From NCBI GenBank assembly GCA_910577465.1, contig CAJTMM010000031.1, positions 1-27,810 of the forward strand: DNA of 27,810 bases. The letters are read 5' to 3'. The notes under the pieces are model-generated. The model was given only the letters and a program-made list of their open reading frames with translations. It was not told the DNA's origin and ran no database searches. This document shows positions 25,422 through 27,810 of the stretch, piece after piece. The position numbers were made by a program, and so were the translations under genes. The DNA comes from an uncultured Muribaculaceae bacterium. Lineage in GTDB: Bacteria; Bacteroidota; Bacteroidia; Bacteroidales; Muribaculaceae. Each line of letters opens with the position of its first letter. Position 1 is the first letter of the stretch.

Positions 25422-26291
25422 ATGAAATTGAAATATATAGTTCTGACAGCCTTGGCTCTGACGCTCGGCGCCACGGCATGCAGCGACTGGAACGAGCCTG
25501 AGGCACGTGAGCCGCAGGTCAACTCCTTCAAGGAGCGCGACCCGCAGGGCTATGCCGACTACACCGCGGCTCTGCGCCGGTGGAAGCAGACTCCCCATCA
25601 GATTTCGGTGGCGCTGTTCGACAACGCTCCCGAGGTATCGGTCAGCGAACGCGACTTCCTCCGCTCACTCCCCGACAGTCTCGACTTCGTGGTCATGCGC
25701 CATGCCGCACGGCTCACCAAATACGACCGCGACGACATGAAGCTCGTGCGCACCGATTTCGGCACACGCGTGCTCTACCGCTTGGACTGCGCCACCGCCA
25801 CTCCCGATGAGTGGACAGCGACCGCGGCAGCCGTCAAGGCTGGTCAGTTCGACGGCGTGGTCATAGCATCATCCGCCGCGCCTGACGCTTCTCTGCTCGA
25901 CGCTCTCGTCACGGCAGCCGGCTCCGGGGCAACGCTCATGTTCGAGGGCTCGCCATCGGTACTCACCGGTCAGATGGTTCCCCTCTTCAGCCACTTTATA
26001 ATCGATGCCACATCTGCTAAGGATGCCTACGATATCGACATGGCGGTGCGCCTTGCCGCTCTTGCCGTCGACCAGGCTTCACTGCTGCTCTGCGTCGCTC
26101 CCTCCGGACAGATTACCGACCACAGCGGTGTCTCCCGCAACGCTCCCGCAGGAGCTGCCGTTGCCGCCATGACGGCATCGCCCGCCCTCGCCGGCATAGC
26201 CATCACCGACATCTCGGCTGACTACTACGACGCCGACATCATATACAAACGTACCCGCGGGGCTATACAGACTCTCAACCCCGCCCAATAA
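25422..26291 (+). CDS. GH18-related lipoprotein without catalytic motif
   Basis: A 289-residue lipoprotein (lipobox ATAC, Cys20). It matches the Bacteroides GH18 group around BT_1044 in layout: SDWNEPEA after the cysteine, YADYTAALRRWKQTPHQISVALFD (45-67), SLPDSLDFVVM (82-92), then DDMKLVRTDFGTRVL (104-118), and a closing RGAIQTLNPAQ (279-289) like the AIQxxNP end of that family. At the place where active GH18 enzymes have DxxDxDxE, this protein has FDGVVIASS (143-151), with no second aspartate and no glutamate. It is also shorter than the roughly 350-residue enzymes. I infer a surface glycan-binding protein derived from an endo-glycosidase. It lies between the SusD-like and DUF1735 genes, as GH18-type genes do in the related loci. 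Confidence 0.75.
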   Translation: MKLKYIVLTALALTLGATACSDWNEPEAREPQVNSFKERDPQGYADYTAALRRWKQTPHQISVALFDNAPEVSVSERDFLRSLPDSLDFVVMRHAARLTKYDRDDMKLVRTDFGTRVLYRLDCATATPDEWTATAAAVKAGQFDGVVIASSAAPDASLLDALVTAAGSGATLMFEGSPSVLTGQMVPLFSHFIIDATSAKDAYDIDMAVRLAALAVDQASLLLCVAPSGQITDHSGVSRNAPAGAAVAAMTASPALAGIAITDISADYYDADIIYKRTRGAIQTLNPAQ

Positions 26292-26300
26292 GCCTAAGCC

Positions 26301-27599
26301 ATGAAAAGAAACCGACTTTATCACTGCATAGCCGCACTGGCGCTCATATTTGCCGCCACTGCGTGCGACAACGAGGACTACTCCGAAAAGTCTCCGTTCG
26401 ACAACTCGGCATACCTCGACATCGCGGCATCCAAGACCTCCGAGACCTTCACCTTCAACCGCAGGGTCACCTCGCAGGCTAAGACTTTTACCGTCAAGCT
26501 CGCGTATCCCGCCGGTCATGACGTCACCGTCGACCTCGCTGTCGACCCCGCGCTCATAGCCGACTACAATGCGAAAAACGGCACTGACTATCAGGCACTC
26601 TCCGCCAACCACTACTCACTCTCCGCATCCGGCGTCACCATACGCGCCGGGCGCACCACCTCCGAGGAGGTCACCATCAACTTCACCGGGCTCGACCAGC
26701 TGGATATCGACGCCACCTACCTCTGTCCCCTCACCATAGGCGGAGCGCAGGGTATCGACATCATGGGCGGCTCGCGCACCATGTTCTGGCTCGTGCGCCG
26801 TTCGTCGGCTATCACCACAGCTATCAACCTCAAGGATGTCTATGTCGCTGTACCCGGATTCGACAAAGGCTCACCCACTGCCGATGTGGTCAACAATCTT
26901 TCAGCCGTGACTATGGAGTGCATCATCCGCGTCAATAATTTCCAGAGCGAGATATCTTCGCTCATGGGCGTCGAGCAATACTTCATGATGCGCATAGGCG
27001 ACGCCAACTTCCCCAATCAGCAGCTTCAGACTCAGACCACCTTCGGCAAATTCCCCGAAGCTTCCAAGCAGAAACTCCTGCAGACCGGACGCTGGTACCA
27101 CGTCGCCCTCACATGGGATATACCCTCGCAGACCATCTGCTTCTACGTCGATGGCGAACTGCAGAGCATATCCACCGCCCACGGCAAGAGCGACCTCACC
27201 GCCATCAACCTCGGCGACAAGGCACCGGACGATGAGTTCGGCAACGGCGGCGACTTCAACTTCTACTTCGGTCGCTCCTACGGCGAGAGCCACGACCGCT
27301 CGCGCATGTTCGACGGCGACCTCTGCGAAGCACGCATCTGGAGCGTGGCACGCACGCAGGACGAATTGCGCGCCACCATGTACGACGTGCCAGACCCCGC
27401 CAACCAGCCCGGCTTGTGCGCCTACTGGAAGTTCGACGAAGGCACCGGCACCATCATTGAGGACAAGACAGGACGTGGCAACAACGCACGCGTCATCCCC
27501 TACTGGACCGACGCAACCCACGCCACAGCATGCCCCAAAACCGACGCCCAACTCTGGCCCTCCGGCATAGAAGTCCCCAAACTCACCTGGGACCAATAA
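26301..27599 (+). CDS. DUF1735-LamG surface lipoprotein
   Basis: A 432-residue lipoprotein with Cys22 (ATAC) followed by DNEDY. Residues about 35-150 form a DUF1735-type beta domain (SAYLDIAAS, FTVKLAYPAGHDVTVDLAVDP, then the IRAGRTTSEEVTINF repeat). Residues about 170-400 form a laminin-G/concanavalin-like lectin domain: TMECIIRVNNFQ, the typical GRWYHVALTWD with CFYVDGEL, FNFYFGRSY, and LCEARIWSVARTQDEL, then LCAYWKFDEGTGTIIEDKTGRGN. Such proteins help hold glycans at the cell surface in Bacteroides loci; the sugar bound here is unknown. It follows the GH18-related gene by nine bases and is the last gene seen in the locus, with palindromic repeats just after its stop. Confidence 0.88.
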   Translation: MKRNRLYHCIAALALIFAATACDNEDYSEKSPFDNSAYLDIAASKTSETFTFNRRVTSQAKTFTVKLAYPAGHDVTVDLAVDPALIADYNAKNGTDYQALSANHYSLSASGVTIRAGRTTSEEVTINFTGLDQLDIDATYLCPLTIGGAQGIDIMGGSRTMFWLVRRSSAITTAINLKDVYVAVPGFDKGSPTADVVNNLSAVTMECIIRVNNFQSEISSLMGVEQYFMMRIGDANFPNQQLQTQTTFGKFPEASKQKLLQTGRWYHVALTWDIPSQTICFYVDGELQSISTAHGKSDLTAINLGDKAPDDEFGNGGDFNFYFGRSYGESHDRSRMFDGDLCEARIWSVARTQDELRATMYDVPDPANQPGLCAYWKFDEGTGTIIEDKTGRGNNARVIPYWTDATHATACPKTDAQLWPSGIEVPKLTWDQ

Positions 27600-27621
27600 C
27601 CCCACCGTAACCAACAACCAA

Positions 27622-27810
27622 CCGGAGCGAGGGCATCCTGCCCTCGTATCTCCCACCAACAAAAGAACCAACAACCCCGGAGCGAGGGCATCCTGCCCTC
27701 GTAATCCCCCACCAACAAAAAGAACCAACAAACCGGAGCGAGGGCAGCCTGCCCTCGTATCCCCAACCAAACAAAAGAACCAACAAACCGGAGCGAGGGC
27801 ATCCTGCCCT
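27622..27810. repeat. Tandem array of palindromic 55-56 base units
   Basis: At least four copies begin at 27622, 27677, 27733 and 27788 (periods 55, 56, 55); the last is cut by the window end. Each holds CCGGAG then the palindrome CGAGGGCA, a three-base loop, TGCCCTCG (at 27628-27646, 27683-27701 and 27739-27757; the fourth, from 27794, is incomplete). Copy 3 has loop GCC instead of TCC. Between palindromes lies a near-identical A/C-rich link of about 28 bases on the plus strand (ACCAACAAAAAGAACCAACA type). Because the links repeat too, this is not CRISPR. It may be an extragenic palindromic repeat family that also ends transcripts of the locus. Confidence 0.92.

Noticed and set aside
27622..27810. 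CRISPR array
   Set aside because: Period and palindromic repeat look similar, but the would-be spacers are nearly identical low-complexity A/C-rich text, and no cas genes are present.
1..27810. tRNA, rRNA, transposase or integrase genes
   Set aside because: Gaps between genes were read for tRNA-like cloverleafs and mobile-element proteins, and none was seen; a tRNAscan or Infernal run would settle this.

Overview
The window reads as a chromosomal segment of a gut-type Bacteroidota, order Bacteroidales; Muribaculaceae is a guess from the moderately high GC and gene style. Direct signs are several promoters of the Bacteroides form (TTG, 19-20 bases, TAnnTTTG), SusC/SusD partners, an ECF sigma/FecR pair, lipoproteins with acidic residues after the lipid cysteine, and a DUF6377-type regulator. 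Shine-Dalgarno sites are not prominent, as is usual for the phylum.

Layout. (1) 35-4219, minus strand: lysS-gpsA-pgi, a housekeeping operon with gaps of about 50 bases. (2) 4372-5654, plus strand: a small two-helix membrane protein overlapping an exported Ntn-hydrolase of the C45/AAT type. (3) 5639-8606, minus strand: acyltransferase-3 membrane protein, a GT4 glycosyltransferase, and the C-terminal half of a second GT4 copy. The two glycosyltransferase frames meet at a run of eight G (minus strand), and loss of one G would fuse them. (4) 8698-10694, plus strand: a promoter, a clear cobalamin riboswitch, and one surface lipoprotein with DUF4988-like and DUF4465-like parts, a probable B12-binding protein with no BtuB or BtuG beside it. 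(5) 10910-12691: rpsA. (6) 12997-15085: an AT-rich type II restriction-modification pair of the Eco47II/Sau96I type (expected site GGNCC), whose methyltransferase carries an N-terminal helix-turn-helix. (7) 15460-17022: a membrane-anchored DUF6377/HTH regulator. (8) 17115-18113, minus strand: class II fructose-bisphosphate aldolase. (9) 18591-27599, plus strand: a polysaccharide-utilisation-type locus: ECF sigma factor, FecR anti-sigma factor, SusC with an STN signalling domain, SusD-like lipoprotein, a GH18-related lipoprotein that has lost its catalytic motif, and a DUF1735-LamG lipoprotein. (10) 27622-27810: at least four tandem copies of a palindromic 55-56 base unit, running off the window.

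How the genes work together. lysS-gpsA-pgi, rpsA and fba are core metabolism and translation. The locus at 18591-27599 looks like a trans-envelope signalling and glycan capture system: ligand-loaded SusC would signal through its STN domain to FecR, which would release the sigma factor to raise transcription of the transport genes. Its gene order resembles the Bacteroides thetaiotaomicron loci built around GH18 endoglycosidases, but no intact glycosidase lies in this window. The riboswitch-lipoprotein unit and the restriction-modification pair are self-contained accessory modules. No tRNA, rRNA, transposase, integrase or CRISPR array was found.
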